64,000 nt of DNA, taken from assembly GCA_029931535.1 (NCBI GenBank), contig JAQPZY010001581.1, positions 2,882,001 through 2,946,000 of the forward strand, in the 5' to 3' direction. This document shows, one piece after another, positions 1 through 11,639 of the stretch; the first letter of the stretch is position 1; every line of letters begins with the position of its first letter. Position numbers and translations under genes: made by a program. The notes beneath the pieces are model-generated. The model saw only the letters and a list, made by a program, of their open reading frames with translations, had not been told where the DNA came from and made no database searches. The DNA comes from Margaritifera margaritifera. Taxonomy: Eukaryota > Mollusca > Bivalvia > Unionida > Margaritiferidae.

Positions 1-1100
1 ATTAAGTGTCTACTCATAGTGATGATGGCAGACATGATTTAAAGGATCCTGATGGTAAAAACATGAAAACCCACAACAACCAAATATGGATGAGTTTTGC
101 CAACCTTCTGATGACCAAGGAAATTATGAATACATAATCATTCCACTTGGGATGAATGTTAGTCAATATGTTGCTTTAAAGTTTTTGTTGGAAAGGGTTC
201 TTTTCTTCAGCACAATATGTGAGAAACCGTAAATCCTTAACAAGCAGGCGAAGATACTGCAAGGAATTAAATGTCTCTGTGGCTCTCAGTCAAACATACC
301 ATGGTATCGCATATACCCCGAGCAGCATTCAACCCGTAAAGATAGCAAAACTAATTCTAACTATAAATTGTTATGTATGGTGTATATATGCTTAACTTTT
401 GTCCATAATTGTAGGTTGTATGGTTATTTGAAAATACATACTAACTTTTGTTCATGCTTGCAAGTTGTGACATGTGTCATGTAGGCCATTATTTTCATAG
501 GTATTTCGCAATTAGACTTTTGTGACATATGTCAGGTAGGCCAGTATTTTTCCAATAGAATTACTGATATTCTGATGTGACATAGGTCATGTAGTCGTGT
601 ATATTTATATACATATTTCGGTAAAACAAATTCATTCCTGTTCTAGAATTCCAGTTGTAAAGATAAGTCTGTAAGAAATCTATTTTGGCAATTACAGTTG
701 TGTTGTTGAAATCAGATATAATTTGAGAGGAATTATGTGTTTACAATATTCATTGGAAATGACTTTTGAATTAATACATGATTTTGGCTTTTATGTGAAC
801 TCATTCAAATACATTCTGGATTACATCTTTGTGGTACCTCATGACATTCAAGGCTACTGAAATTCATTCGGAACATTCTATTATTTTGGACTTGTGATTA
901 GGACATTTAGGATTATTTGGAATTTAACTCACAAATTGTAAGAGTCTTTTGAATATTCACTTTAATTGTTTGGAAATAAATTGCTTCTAATATTACTTGA
1001 TTTTATTGGTTTCACTTTCTTTCTGTTACATATTTTAAGACCTAGAGTCGTAACAAAATATATTGATTATACAGGGTAGTTTCTTCGTGTCGTTTGATAT
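1..1100. other. AT-rich stretch without a recognisable gene
   Basis: No reading frame here has a family signature I recognise. The stretch includes three copies of a short palindromic TGACAT motif, listed separately. Short open stretches near 85-250 could be an exon fragment, but nothing supports that. Confidence 0.5.
468..589. repeat. Three spaced copies of a TGACATxxGTCA-type palindrome
   Basis: TGACATGTGTCA (468-479), TGACATATGTCA (523-534) and TGACATAGGTCA (578-589) sit 55 bp apart, and two are followed by GTAGGCCA. This is a short decayed tandem repeat of about 55 bp. The half-sites resemble palindromic transcription-factor sites such as nuclear-receptor elements, but that is only a resemblance. 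Confidence 0.6.
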
Positions 1101-1149
1101 GAAAGTGAAAGGATATGCTAACAAATGCAGATGTAAACAGTTTAGGTAG

Positions 1150-3260
1150 AATGCCTGTAAAATACATACCATATCATTCGGAAACGATACTCTTTACAAG
1201 TGAAATGACCAGAACATTTTTCACGAAATACAATGGCGTCTGAACTGATAGAACGCGGTAACCATGACTACGAACCGGAAAAGATGTGCCTAAAATAGCC
1301 TTTCCTTTGTGATTAAATAATGCATTTTTGTACATCTCGAATTTCAAATTCTTTTTAATCACTTTTGAATCGATAGAGTTGTGATCGTAACCCACAAAAC
1401 TCTCTGCTATGCGTGCCTGTTAATTTGTCTTTTATATCGCCTGATATCTGTTTATTTATTTATTGTAAACCAAACCCTTTCTTTTTTGGATAATCATTAG
1501 TGTCAATAAATGCGATGTTCTCTTTCATACCGCTGTACAAGTTTTTTGTCCCAACACGAATGCATAAAGAATCTTTATCAATTATGTAGTAGTCTCTTTC
1601 TATCATGGCATTTTTTCAGCATGTAATAGAATTCGAACGTCAACCATTTGGATACCTATATTACAGTAAATCCACCGCAAATTGGTATGGTTACATTTAT
1701 ATTCTTGCTTTTCAGACTGAATAGGACCGAGTTATCGTCAATAATTGTTCTCCTGGCAAAAGATAGATATTTTCGACATTTGAAATATATATTTTCATCT
1801 GCAAATATTTTTATTTTTGCTCTTTTCCTTAAATTAAACGTCTGTTTGCGGAATACAGCGTTATTCAGTAATTTCAAAAAGTCTTTCTCGAAATCGCTTT
1901 AGCGTTTTGTCTCAGACTAATAATGAACTATATATATGGATTCAGCCACGGCTGATGTTCAAACAAGAAAACTTTCTGTCTTTTGTTTCAGTTTTGAACG
2001 TAATCGCACATAAAACTTAAAGTTTCTGTAAACCAAACATGTTGTCATTTGGATAGTCTCTAATGTTGAAAATCTGATGTTCTCTTTCCCATCAATATAA
2101 ATGTTTTCTTTAGAAATGAATGCATAATGAATCTGTATCAGTCATAAATAGTTTCCTTCTTTCACGGAATTTTTTCAACTTGTAATAGAATTCGTACATC
2201 AATCATTTGGATACTTCAAATACTGTACATCTTTCTTGTTTTTCAGACTGATAATCACTAAGTTATCGACAATAACTGATCTTCAGGCGAATTTTATAAA
2301 TTTTTGACATTTGAAAAAAAAATTAGTGACATCTGCAAATATTTTTATTACTGTTAATTTTCTCAAACTGAAGATTTGGTTACCGAATACAACGTTATTC
2401 ATTAATTTCAAAAAGTCTTTCTCGAAACCACTGTTGTGTTTTGTCATATTCTGTGAACATCATAGGTTTTGCACTGTTCAGTCTTAAATACTTCATATAC
2501 TAATTTCGCGATCCAACACAACCGGAGGACACCTGAATTCAATCAGCATGTATGTAAACGATTGGTTTGTAACATTTATGAAACGATTTGAGATACAAAC
2601 AAAAGCCTGCTCGAATGTGTTTAGATGTTTGCATTGTGCGGGATATACTGTATTGATGTACATCACTATTACAATTGTGTCTATGTGGTACGATGATACC
2701 TTCAAAATCGCAATAAACAACATCAGGAACTTTTAACTGATTCTGATACTTTTAAATTTGACAACCGATCCTATTTAAAGCATTATATATATCGGGTTGT
2801 CTACAATGAACCATCGTTTTCTATGTTCTTGAAAAACAAATCGAAAGATTTTTACAAATATCTTTCTGTCCCTGATGTCTATGTATCTGCGATGACACCA
2901 ATTTGAAAAATCTTTTATCCAAACGTAATACTACCTTCCCTCTTTGTCACTATCTCCAAAGGTGAAGTGCACCTTCCGTGCAACATTAGAAGCGCCGAAT
3001 GTAAATTGCGTAGCATCGCATGAAGCGAATATGATCAATGTGTCAACGAGTCTTTTTATCTCATTTACTCTAAGTGGTTTAATATAGTTTCTCTCAATAC
3101 CACAGTCTCCTTGTTCGAATATTTTATATACATTTACTTATGTATCAAATTCATTTTCAATGTTTGTGATATTCTCTAATTTCATCGGAAATCTATTGAA
3201 CTTCTGACAATATCTATCACAATTGCATTTGTATGGCTTCTGGTGATTCTATTTTTATTG
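1150..3260 (-). pseudogene. Decayed protein-primed family B DNA polymerase (Polinton/adintovirus type)
   Basis: Read on the minus strand, pieces of a DNA_pol_B_2 polymerase follow each other in the expected order. A WIKDFS-type segment near 2890 precedes an exonuclease I motif VVYCDFEG (2698-2721) with the downstream AGFCLYLK. A palm segment with NNAVF and LRKR follows near 1850, and the C-terminal YKNALFN-type region lies at 1174-1395. Stops and frameshifts break the frame throughout and no capsid genes flank it, so this is an isolated relic. The palm segment occurs twice (see the tandem duplication). Family assignment is from motif order, which I consider firm. Placement in Polinton rather than a related adintovirus or plasmid polymerase is uncertain. 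Confidence 0.7.
1480..2465. repeat. ~0.55-kb tandem duplication inside the polymerase relic
   Basis: About 1480-1920 and 2030-2465 align over their whole length. Shared landmarks are GATGTTCTCTTTC, TAATAGAATTCG, CATTTGGATAC, TTTTTCAGACTGA, TCTGCAAATATTTTTAT and AATTTCAAAAAGTCTTTCTCGAAA. Divergence between copies is substantial, so the duplication is old. Both copies encode the same minus-strand palm segment of the polymerase. Confidence 0.75.
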
Positions 3261-4085
3261 TTATTTTTTCTTTTTTCTTGGGGGGATATTTCAAATTGAC
3301 TCGAAACATTTATCGTCTGTTCGTTTTACGTTTATGCAAGATTTTATATTCTTAGGACATTCGAGCAAATCTGTTTATGAGTTTCTGAGCGGTCGATACC
3401 TCTCTATGTGCAACACTAAATATTCAATCCTGTCGAATACCCATCATGTATTTTATTTTATTTCTTATCCAAATATGGTGTGTAAAATGTAAACTAAACG
3501 TTCAATGACATCATCCATTCCACCTCTGTTTATTATGTTTATAGGTTTCGTTTTACGGTAAATATTTCTGTATTCAACTTCCTCTCCCTACTGAATGGGT
3601 CTCTTCACATAACGTGCGCTAGAGACTGTTTCATGTATGGTATCCGTACAATGTAATTATTTATTTACTGGCGTGTATTGTTTTTAAATCTTATCGGAGC
3701 TGTTTTTATATACGTCATCCGCTTTTTTAGTGGCTGACTTTAGACAGTTAGTTGATTCTCAATTTATATAGAGAAAACTCCGAGACCTAGATTCGAACTG
3801 CAATTTTCTTGATTGAAATGCAATACTTATATAGTTTGCGCCACCGAACTTGCTTAAAAACACTGTGAAATACCATATACACTAACATACTACCAGATAC
3901 TATTGGTTGTTCACTGCACTAAACTTGTGCTAGTGTGATATAATTATTTTAATTATGGTGCTATATTATCTTTCCATATTAAAATCTCCAATCATCGTTA
4001 GTATAATTATTTTAATCTAATAATAGTAATTTGTCGTGATATAGTAGTGTATAAATACAGTGCTGGAATTAGTTTCTCAATGCGA

Positions 4086-4118
4086 ATTTTTTTTTTTTTT
4101 TTTTTTTTTTTGGGGGGG
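4086..4118. repeat. Poly(T)-poly(G) tract
   Basis: About 24 T followed by eight G. This may be the tail of a retroposed sequence or a simple homopolymer junction. Confidence 0.6.
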
Positions 4119-4733
4119 GAGTATTGTGCATTGGCAAATTCTATGGGAAAAAACCCATGTACAGTCATAATAAATCACTGTTGATCCTTGCGCTTTAAAT
4201 TTTTACATTTAATGGTAGATTATGTTTTATATTAGGCTACAGGAATGTATGTGACTGGCTCAGTTGACCTAACATACAGATGTGTGTTTTACTGATGAGT
4301 TATTTTTTAATTTTCTGTTAGGGTTCACATGACCTGGGACACATCCAGATATCGTGAGGTTTTGGGCTGTATACCTTGGGTTTTTGCGAAAACCTAGATT
4401 ATATATAGAATTTATCAGTGTTATAGTTTTCATTTATTGTGCAAAACAAAGTGTACTTTTTAAATTTACAAGTGTGATAGCTCTTCTTTTAACTTTTGTG
4501 AAATGATACCCTCGAGTCTATCAATAATTCTATAACTGTGCCAGCAATTTTAAACATTTTTGGTAAAATAATACCCTCGAGACATTCGATAACTCCACAA
4601 CTGTGCTAGATTAGTTAGCAGGGCGATGTAAATGAAAAATATAGAATTAATCAACATGTGTGCAAATATATAACTGATACTGGACGATTTCAATAACTTA
4701 TTTAAACCATGATTGTTATCATTGTGCTACCGT

Positions 4734-4734
<1 letters not shown>

Positions 4735-4803
<69 letters not shown>
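4735..4803. repeat. (CT)n microsatellite
   Basis: Almost uninterrupted CT dinucleotides with one TTTC interruption. Confidence 0.95.
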
Positions 4804-4808
<5 letters not shown>

Positions 4809-4955
4809 ATTCTTAATTATTAGTCACTGTTGCCATGTTGATATATGTTGTAATATTCGTATCATGTAGGGAGAGGGCTAATTTAAGTTGTTAGAACTTG
4901 TGCCCAATCCCATTGTATCATGTTTCAACAATAAAATATGTTTAAACCAATTAGT
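4804..4955 (+). mobile_element. Possible 3' tail of a non-LTR retroelement
   Basis: The stretch GTAGGGAGAGGGCTAATTT followed by GTGCCCAATCCCATT and then an AATAAA signal near 4931 resembles the common 3' end of invertebrate LINE copies. No reverse transcriptase frame is attached. The assignment rests on resemblance only. Confidence 0.35.
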
Positions 4956-4991
4956 TAGCATATAGTAAACAACAAAATTATGAGTGGATCA

Positions 4992-4992
<1 letters not shown>

Positions 4993-5064
<72 letters not shown>
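4993..5064. repeat. (TTA)n microsatellite
   Basis: About 24 TTA repeats without interruption. Confidence 0.95.
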
Positions 5065-5069
5065 TGTGA

Positions 5070-6480
5070 GTGGGCAAAACTCAAACAATATTTTACTAAT
5101 TTAAATGTAAAAGTGTGCTAGGGCTCCATTTATGCTAACTACTTCTCTGTGATCTTCCTGCTGAACCGACCACTAAACACTTTTCATGTACACATCAAAC
5201 TGGAACGGGTGATATCTGCCAGCTCTCTGGAGTTTACAATCCCTGTGTTATATAGACCCCTTTAATAAATAGTTTTTTTTCAATTACTTTCCCCGTTCTA
5301 GAAGGATAACAGGGAAAACCTACACGTGCACAGCAGTGATTGCTAGCTTTTGAAGATAAGTTTATGGAAACTATACTATACTCTCCCTGTGATCTATACT
5401 ATTCCTGCTAGTACATAGCGTTTCGATTTTGTCCTTTACAGAAACACCTTTCAATATAACTTGTAAGAAATGTAGACGGCTTTACGAATGCAAGCGCTCC
5501 CGTTTATGAGGGACGTACAATACAACACGGAACAAAGATGTGTGTCTTTTTTGCGCTTCTAAGCAAATATGCAACTGCCTTAATAACAAACGCCTATATG
5601 GATACCAACAAAACGATATGATCATTATAATACTATCATCTATTATTAAAAATGGCATGAATGCGGTTCAGTACCTACCAGTCAGCTTAAAAAAGGAACA
5701 AGTGTTGTTCTAATCTGTGAGTGGTGCAGTAACGCTCACTGCTACTTATACCCCTGGAATATCAATCAGAACATACTCGGCCTGTTCCGTCAAATCGAGA
5801 AAGAAACGTCGGATGTAATTCGTCGCCATTGAGAACTATATTCTGAACTACTTTTGTTCACATGGAATACAATATAGCGTCGGAATGAGACAAAGTCACA
5901 ATCAGAACAATCTTGGCCTTTGCTGTTGTAACATATATGGTGCACTCCGCCAGAGGCGAACCACCAAGCACATTAAATTGATGTGTATTCCTACAACCAC
6001 TCCCGAGGTTAATTTAGTATATGACGGAAATGGCCGAGCGATGTTCCGATTGCTGGAACATAAGGGGCCGACCATTCAATTAAGAGGGGATAATTTACAG
6101 AAATAATTACTTGCCCCAGAATAGCTTGAAAGAAAATACTCTTGCTCTAATTTGTAAACATAAAGAACTAGATCTATCCATCATATTAGTTGATAAAAAA
6201 AATTGAGAATCTGATATAAGAAAGAAAAATATCCAGGTTGGAAAGAAACTCCAATCCGGCCCACTCCATCTAAAATTAATGGTCGGTCCATAACTCTCTC
6301 GCATGTAGCTTCTTTTATGTGCGCTGTAATTTAAATTTAGACAGGTAAACATGTTTATAGACTATAAATATCTCGTTCTCTATTATGAGACTATAACAAG
6401 GTGGTGACAAGTTTTGATCAGGTTGCCATAGTGTGTGCTGTCATAACAAACTTAACATCGAACATGGTATCATTTGATTA
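5070..6480. other. No recognisable gene; one short unassigned ORF
   Basis: A plus-strand frame at 5885-6106 (73 codons) is open and has a CCC cysteine cluster near its start. An upstream frame (about 5460-5580) is cysteine-rich. Neither matches a family I know, and the two are separated by stops. I see no promoter, RNA gene or transposon ends. Confidence 0.4.
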
Positions 6481-6492
6481 AAAATGATTATG

Positions 6493-6639
6493 CTGATGGG
6501 CGCCCGCAGGAATGTTTCCGGGGGGGGGGGGGGGACGGCTAAGCCATTTTTCCCGGGGGTGAGGTGGGCAAAGCCAAAATTAAAGGGACCACTCTAATGG
6601 ATTTTTAAAAATTCATGGAGGGGGGTAACTGCCCATCAG
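6493..6639. mobile_element. Small MITE-like element with 9-bp inverted ends
   Basis: CTGATGGGC at 6493-6501 is matched by its inverse GCCCATCAG at 6631-6639. Between them lie a G run and subterminal G-rich segments (CCGGGGGG, ATGGAGGGGGG), a composition seen in small non-autonomous DNA transposons of aquatic animals. No coding capacity. No clear target duplication. Confidence 0.5.
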
Positions 6640-6874
6640 TGTGCTATCATCTATGAATGTAGTAATGTGGGTTGTCCGATAAATCAACACAGTGTGTGGG
6701 GATTGGTGGGGGTGTTGGGGGCTGATTTATCACACTATAATGTGGGATGTTGATGTGTAGTGTAGAGATATAGGGCGAGAGGTTTGTATAATATTGTTTA
6801 CGTGTTCACATGTCTGTACGAGTGCAGATAATAATGTGTATATGGTATATGTATTTTTTTGAGAAATATTTACG

Positions 6875-6960
6875 AACGAGAGAGAGAGAGAGAAGATTTA
6901 AGTGTAAATGTATGAGAAATGTTAACTGAGAGAGAGAGACACACACAGACAGAGAATGCG
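6875..6960. repeat. Imperfect (GA)n/(CA)n patches
   Basis: Short GAGAGAGAGA, GAGAGAGACACACACAGACAGA runs with no other structure. Confidence 0.7.
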
Positions 6961-7405
6961 TGTTAAAAATTGAATCAAAGAAAGTATTGAAGTAATCAGA
7001 GCTGTTTATTATATGTCTTTAGCTATAGACAATTTCAACTTCAATATAACATCGATACATGCAGTCGTAGTAGTAGTAAAAGGCTAATTTGGTCCCACCT
7101 CGCATCACATTATGCTAAGTCACGTAGCTCCAACGTTGGGAAACAGCGGCTTGGCTCCACCTAGCTTATTTTTGTATAAATCATGGAGCAGTAACGTTTT
7201 TACTAGACCCCGTGAGCCTTTGGTGGCTAGGTGGATGTGGGAGGAGGTTGGGTCTAGGGAGGCCTCTGGCGGTCATAGTAACATAGCAACAAGTGGGTGA
7301 CTATCACCAAGAGACCAATTAGAGACGAGGTATGTCTAGGGGATAGCTGAAAATATAGCATCCGCAGACGGGATTGACATATTTGTGATCGTGCGAGTGG
7401 TGTAC

Positions 7406-7687
7406 ATGCTCAGAGCTGGACAAACCGTAAAGGAGATAGCTACTTCCTGTAATATGAGTCCAGTCCGTGTATGTTACCTACAGAAAAAATATAGCCAGCC
7501 ACAAGTTTCAGCTCCAATAGAGTGTGCCCAAACGGAACCACTATTTGATACGATTATAAAAGGTCAAACGAAAAATCTGTTGGAGGCCTTTGAAACAATA
7601 ACGAATTTTCATCTAAAGTCAACGATGGATGTAAAACTACTAGAAGACACAACAAGGCGAGACTCCATCCCCATAGACAACGAGTGA
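7406..7687 (+). CDS. Hypothetical protein with helix-turn-helix-like segment (Polinton A)
   Basis: An intact frame of about 93 codons from the ATG at 7406; GTG codons also lie upstream in frame. Residues around AGQTVKEIATSCNMSPVRV look like a helix-turn-helix of the kind found in transposase or homeodomain-like DNA-binding regions. The rest is polar and acidic near the C terminus. It is the first frame of the GC-rich element. Function unknown; DNA binding is an inference from one motif. Confidence 0.45.
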   Translation: MLRAGQTVKEIATSCNMSPVRVCYLQKKYSQPQVSAPIECAQTEPLFDTIIKGQTKNLLEAFETITNFHLKSTMDVKLLEDTTRRDSIPIDNE

Positions 7688-7762
7688 AGTTATGGGTAGT
7701 AAGTGGTTAGCAGCAAATCACCCAATTAGAGATTCAGGTTTCTTTGATATACAATAATAACC

Positions 7763-8077
7763 ATGGGTTGTAAAGGAACTCAGATGTGTACCTGGATGCC
7801 TTTAGGCCATACACCCCCCTGCGGAAAGAAATGCTTTAACGCCTACTGCGCCGTTCACGCCCAGAGATACAGAGACGGGATCCGACTCCTGACTTGGTGG
7901 AAGTGCAACAAATGCGAATCTGAATACCAGACCAACAAGTTGAGACGCATTGGACTAAAGGCCCCCCGACAGTATAGGAAGGTCCTTAATGAGCTTGAGG
8001 CCAAGGCCCTTTCCACACTCAAGTTGACCTACGGCCATATTAGAGCCGCTCTAGAGCAAGAGCATATCTCCGCCTAA
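7763..8077 (+). CDS. Small cysteine/histidine-rich protein, unassigned (Polinton A)
   Basis: An intact 104-codon frame whose ATG lies in a good context (ACCATGG). The N-terminal 40 residues contain CTWMPLGHTPPC, KKCFNAYCAVH and then CNKCESEY, giving several C-x2/3-C and C-x2-H pairs that suggest one or two zinc-binding units. The C-terminal half is helical and basic (LRRIGLKAPRQYRKV). It lies between the helix-turn-helix ORF and the polymerase. I do not recognise the family. Confidence 0.5.
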   Translation: MGCKGTQMCTWMPLGHTPPCGKKCFNAYCAVHAQRYRDGIRLLTWWKCNKCESEYQTNKLRRIGLKAPRQYRKVLNELEAKALSTLKLTYGHIRAALEQEHISA

Positions 8078-8129
8078 CCTACCAGCTAAACATTTAGAGA
8101 GACACAATATCATACATAGTTGCACACAC

Positions 8130-8369
8130 ATGGCTGCCCTATCGGGCAACCAACAGCAAGCAACGACATTTTCCATTTTGAGATTGGTAGTGCACAGTAA
8201 GAATCCATTGTCTACCCTAGCCATGCCTAGCATAGAGCGAACGAACGCCCTGTTTAGGGAAGGGCAGATCACTGAGAGCGAATACGATCATATGCTAGAA
8301 GCTGTACTAGTAGCCCGAGCACGGCTGCCAACCAAAGCAGCTATCGGGGCGATCCTCGCTAGCCCCTAG
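8130..8369 (+). CDS. Short unassigned ORF upstream of PolB (Polinton A)
   Basis: A 79-codon open frame beginning MAALSGNQQQ, alanine- and leucine-rich, ending just before the region in which polymerase-like sequence begins. It may be a separate small gene or a displaced frame of the polymerase N-terminus. No family match is apparent. Confidence 0.35.
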   Translation: MAALSGNQQQATTFSILRLVVHSKNPLSTLAMPSIERTNALFREGQITESEYDHMLEAVLVARARLPTKAAIGAILASP

Positions 8370-8469
8370 GCGGCAAAAGCCCACATCGGCGCCAAGGCAG
8401 CAACCCATACATGCTCCGATTCAGCCACCAACACCGGGTCCAAGGCAGTCACCCATACCGGCAACGAGG

Positions 8470-9719
8470 CTATCCAAAGCGGCTAAACGACGGGCCAGGC
8501 GGAAAGCCGCCAAGGAAGCAAAGGTCACTGTGCCAGTCGCTATGCCAACTCTCGTACAAAAAGAGGATCGTTCCAGAAAGGATAAAATTGTCGTCCACTA
8601 TCAAACCAAGATACTAAGAGGTCACCCCCCCCCCGAAGTGGACCTTTCCAAGTTACTCAGGGCCATAACCCCTAGCCTGATTAACATTCTCACACAAGAG
8701 ATCCGAAAGAAAGGTGTTAAGTTTAACCTTAGCGTTAAGGCTCAGGTAGAAAAGATTACAGCAGAAGAGGAAGCTATCTCCATTCCAGCATATATATCAG
8801 CCAACTGAGCTGAAATGGCACTGTTGGCCAATGACCTCGATGAGCTGACTCTTAAGACCATAGCTAAGATTGAGGAGCGGCCGGAAAAGTTTACGAACAA
8901 AGGTTCAGGCTGGCAGCTAATGCGCTGCGAGGAGATAAAGCTCTACATTTCACAGTAACGCCTGGTTCAAGGTAAAGGGCACATACCCACGCCAAAGTGA
9001 ATTCCCAAAAGGGCAGTCATCAGCGTAGAAAATAATGACACCCGATGTTTTGAATGAGCCAGCCTTTTTGCTCTATATGCTACTGATGACCGTCAGCCCG
9101 AGCGTACCTGCAAATACGGCAAATATCAGGGAAGGTTACAATTTGACAAGCTTAAGTTTCCGATAAAGGCATCAGACATTGCAATGTTTGAGAACCTTGA
9201 CCCTACTATTGCTGTTAACATCTTTGGATGAGACCACGCTATTTACCCTAACCGTATCTCCGATAAAGTGCTGGACAAGACCATCAACATTCTATTATTG
9301 ACCGAAGATGACACTCAGCATTACGTATGGATCAAAGACCTTTCCCGGATGGTATATAGCAGTAACAAAAACGAACGTCGAAAGCATGTATGCTGCCAAT
9401 GCCTACCCGCCTTCCCCCGACCTGACCTTCTCTATAGTCACATCAACGACTGCTGCGGTATAGACTCAAAACCTCAGAGCCAGGAAAAAATAAGCTTTAC
9501 TTTAAGCACCTCTTTTATCAGATGGCAGTACCCTACGTTATCTATGCTGATCTTGAGGCTCAAAACGTGCCTGTGAAAAGGGAAGAGATTGACCCCACGT
9601 ACAGCGATACCTGTAAGATCTCCAGCCAGCCTGCACGTGGCTTCTGTTACATCATTAATCGATGTGACGGTAAAACCAACACCCCGGTGGTATACAGAGG
9701 AAAAGATGCCATAGTTTAA
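8470..9719 (+). pseudogene. polB: DNA polymerase B, N-terminal and exonuclease part only (Polinton A)
   Basis: Known Polinton polymerases carry a conserved N-terminal region before the exonuclease, and its landmarks appear here in order across several frames. They are KGVKFNLSVKAQV (near 8720), GSGWQL (near 8905), YPNRISDK (near 9250) and HYVWIKDLSRMV (near 9320). A C-x2-C...H-x3-C zinc-finger-like segment (CCQCLPAF ... HINDCC, about 9390-9455) follows, then the exonuclease I motif YADLEA (near 9535) with RGFCYI downstream. At least four stops or frameshifts interrupt it. The polymerase palm and the DTD motif are absent: after 9719 the frame is lost and the integrase follows, so the C-terminal two thirds were deleted. 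Confidence 0.8.
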
Positions 9720-10180
9720 CTGATCAAAAGACTAGAGAAAAAAATGGTAAGCCTCCGATAGGAATTAGCCCGTAGCAAAAAACACTAGATGGGGGTATAT
9801 AGGCTGACAAAGACTAGCCTCTCCCGGCTAGACACGAAAAAAGGGTTGGACCGGATGGGATCGCAACCCGGGGTATGGCCACGTCCAAACACAGGTGGAG
9901 GCCGACAAAGAGTTTAAAGAGTTTATGAACTCCCTACTCGAGACCTAAGCATTTGCAGATGAGGGAAAAGAACCACGAGCCGTGACGAATCCTATCAGCA
10001 AGTGCTGTACCATCATCGGTGGAAGGCTCTTCTCTGGGGGCTTGCTCCTCCTGGGGAAAGGGCACAAAATCTGCAGAAAGCCACGGTATGGTCATTCTAT
10101 ACGTCCAACCACAGCAGGGACTCCCGGATCAATCAGGGACAGAATCTCCGCGATCGGCTCGCTTGACAGGTACTCGGAAT
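9720..10180. other. Decayed spacer between PolB and integrase relics
   Basis: No frame here carries a motif I recognise. The short frame near 9890-9945 may be a scrambled remainder of the polymerase. Confidence 0.4.
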
Positions 10181-11150
10181 ACATGGCGTATAGATTGTGA
10201 CCGCAATTTGACTCAAAGAGCTTTTCGCTGGGTGAGAATACCCTTGGGAGGTAGTTGGTCATCTTCCGGTACGATCTGCAGGTTTTCTCGCACAAACCCA
10301 CTGCGAGGCGGCCTATCACCCACCCTATCGGGGGACTTATCGAATTAGTATCTGACGGGCTGACCAGGGATTTCCCATCAGTCAAGTATAACGTACGTAT
10401 CCAGCGACCATACCAGATCGGTGGCGCGGCGGTTCCCATCCTCCAGCTTGCCAGGCGCGTACAAGTACCGCACCAGGGCCAGCGAATTGAGCGACTGCCC
10501 GGGCGCCTTTTCCAGGCGTGCAGTAAGTGCCGCAGGAGGGGCGTGGCCTTGCGCCAGTAAGGGCAAAGACCACGGCCCGTAGTCGCCAAACCCACTCAAC
10601 GCTACCTTTTTCAGAAAGCAACAGCTCCAGGGCATACTGCTGTCAAAACTGGGCCCGGTGGACGTCAGCCTCCCAGCGTCGCACGCGGACGCCACGCCTG
10701 GCTAGAAGCTGCGACACGGCACCCATAAACTTCCGCCAGGGGTCGACCTTCAACAGCTTGAATGACTTGAGAGAACCCCGTTTGTAGATGCGCGTCAGCG
10801 CGACGCCAAACTCGGTAGCCTCCTTGCTGGTTAGGGGCTCGGCCGCCTTGAGCGGCTGACGACGTCCACCACCGTCAGCGCGTACATGCACACACGCCGT
10901 CCAACCTTGTCGTGCAGCAGAAACAAGACGTCGTCTGGTGCACCTCATTAGGACTCGAGACGCTAAAACTCGGGCGGACTATTTTGAGCGTCGCCATCCG
11001 GTATATCTGCCACACGGCCTGTTTTCTCAGCCACGTTCTGTCAGTGTCTATCGGAGCCCTGGCGGCCGCTGCCAGCTTTTCAGATGCCGCGCCGCCCCCT
11101 CCCAATAGCCCCTGGGACTGTAGTAGACGGATGCAATACGGGCCTCCATA
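10180..11150 (-). pseudogene. int: Retroviral-type integrase, minus strand (Polinton A)
   Basis: On the minus strand the parts of an rve integrase come in order through three frames. They are an N-terminal YYSPRGYW and KQAVWQIY region, PNEVHQ leading into the first catalytic aspartate, and the core segment VVDVVSR. EPLTSKEAT, IYKRG and the second-aspartate segment VDPWRKFMG follow, then QYALELLL and a C-terminal YLYAPGKLE/ATDLVWSL region and GFVREN. The stretch that should carry the catalytic glutamate (VERFNRT-type) is missing between about 10640 and 10625. The glycine before the second active-site region is replaced by tryptophan. It is transcribed against all other genes of the element. 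The family is a lineage distinct from the chromodomain integrase of Polinton D. Confidence 0.8.
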
Positions 11151-11158
11151 GCTCGTGC

Positions 11159-11620
11159 CTATTGGGCCCTGTCTTTAGATGGCTGCGCTCCGCCAACTGC
11201 GAGCTTAGCCTTCATCCCGCCTGTAACGAGCATGCGGCCAAGCCGTTCGCCGATGGCCTTTATGTCGTGAATCAGGTCTACGTCGGCCTTGTGCCGGTCG
11301 CGCATGTCGTTGCTGCGCGAGTACGAGAGCTCGTTCCGGTAGCACGCGGCGTCCACGCGATTAATGGGTGCCTAGCTTTCCGAGGCTGGCCGCGATGTCG
11401 CCACCGAGCTTTCTACCTTAGACCCCCTAAGAACGTGGCCTTTTTCGCACCACGCACGCTACAGACCCCTAAGAGGGCTAGCGCACTGTTGGCCAAGACT
11501 TGGCCCCGTTGTCCAGGACTACCATAATGCGGTCACCAACGGTTCCGGTTTTTCGACGACAGCGTAGACAGTATGCAAACATTTTGGAGGATATTGTAAG
11601 CGTTCAATAAGTATGCACGT
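11159..11620 (-). other. Region between integrase and ATPase; one unassigned minus-strand frame
   Basis: The minus-strand frame 11159-11356 (65 codons, MDAACYRNEL...) is charged and helical and lies just upstream of the integrase. It could be an upstream gene in the same direction or antisense chance. No family match. Confidence 0.3.
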
Positions 11621-11639
11621 CGTTGACTTTTCAGTCACA

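Noticed and set aside
10019..10560. Plus-strand frames over 100 codons in the GC-rich region
   Set aside because: They lie antisense to the integrase relic, whose minus-strand motifs are specific; GC-rich DNA gives long chance frames.
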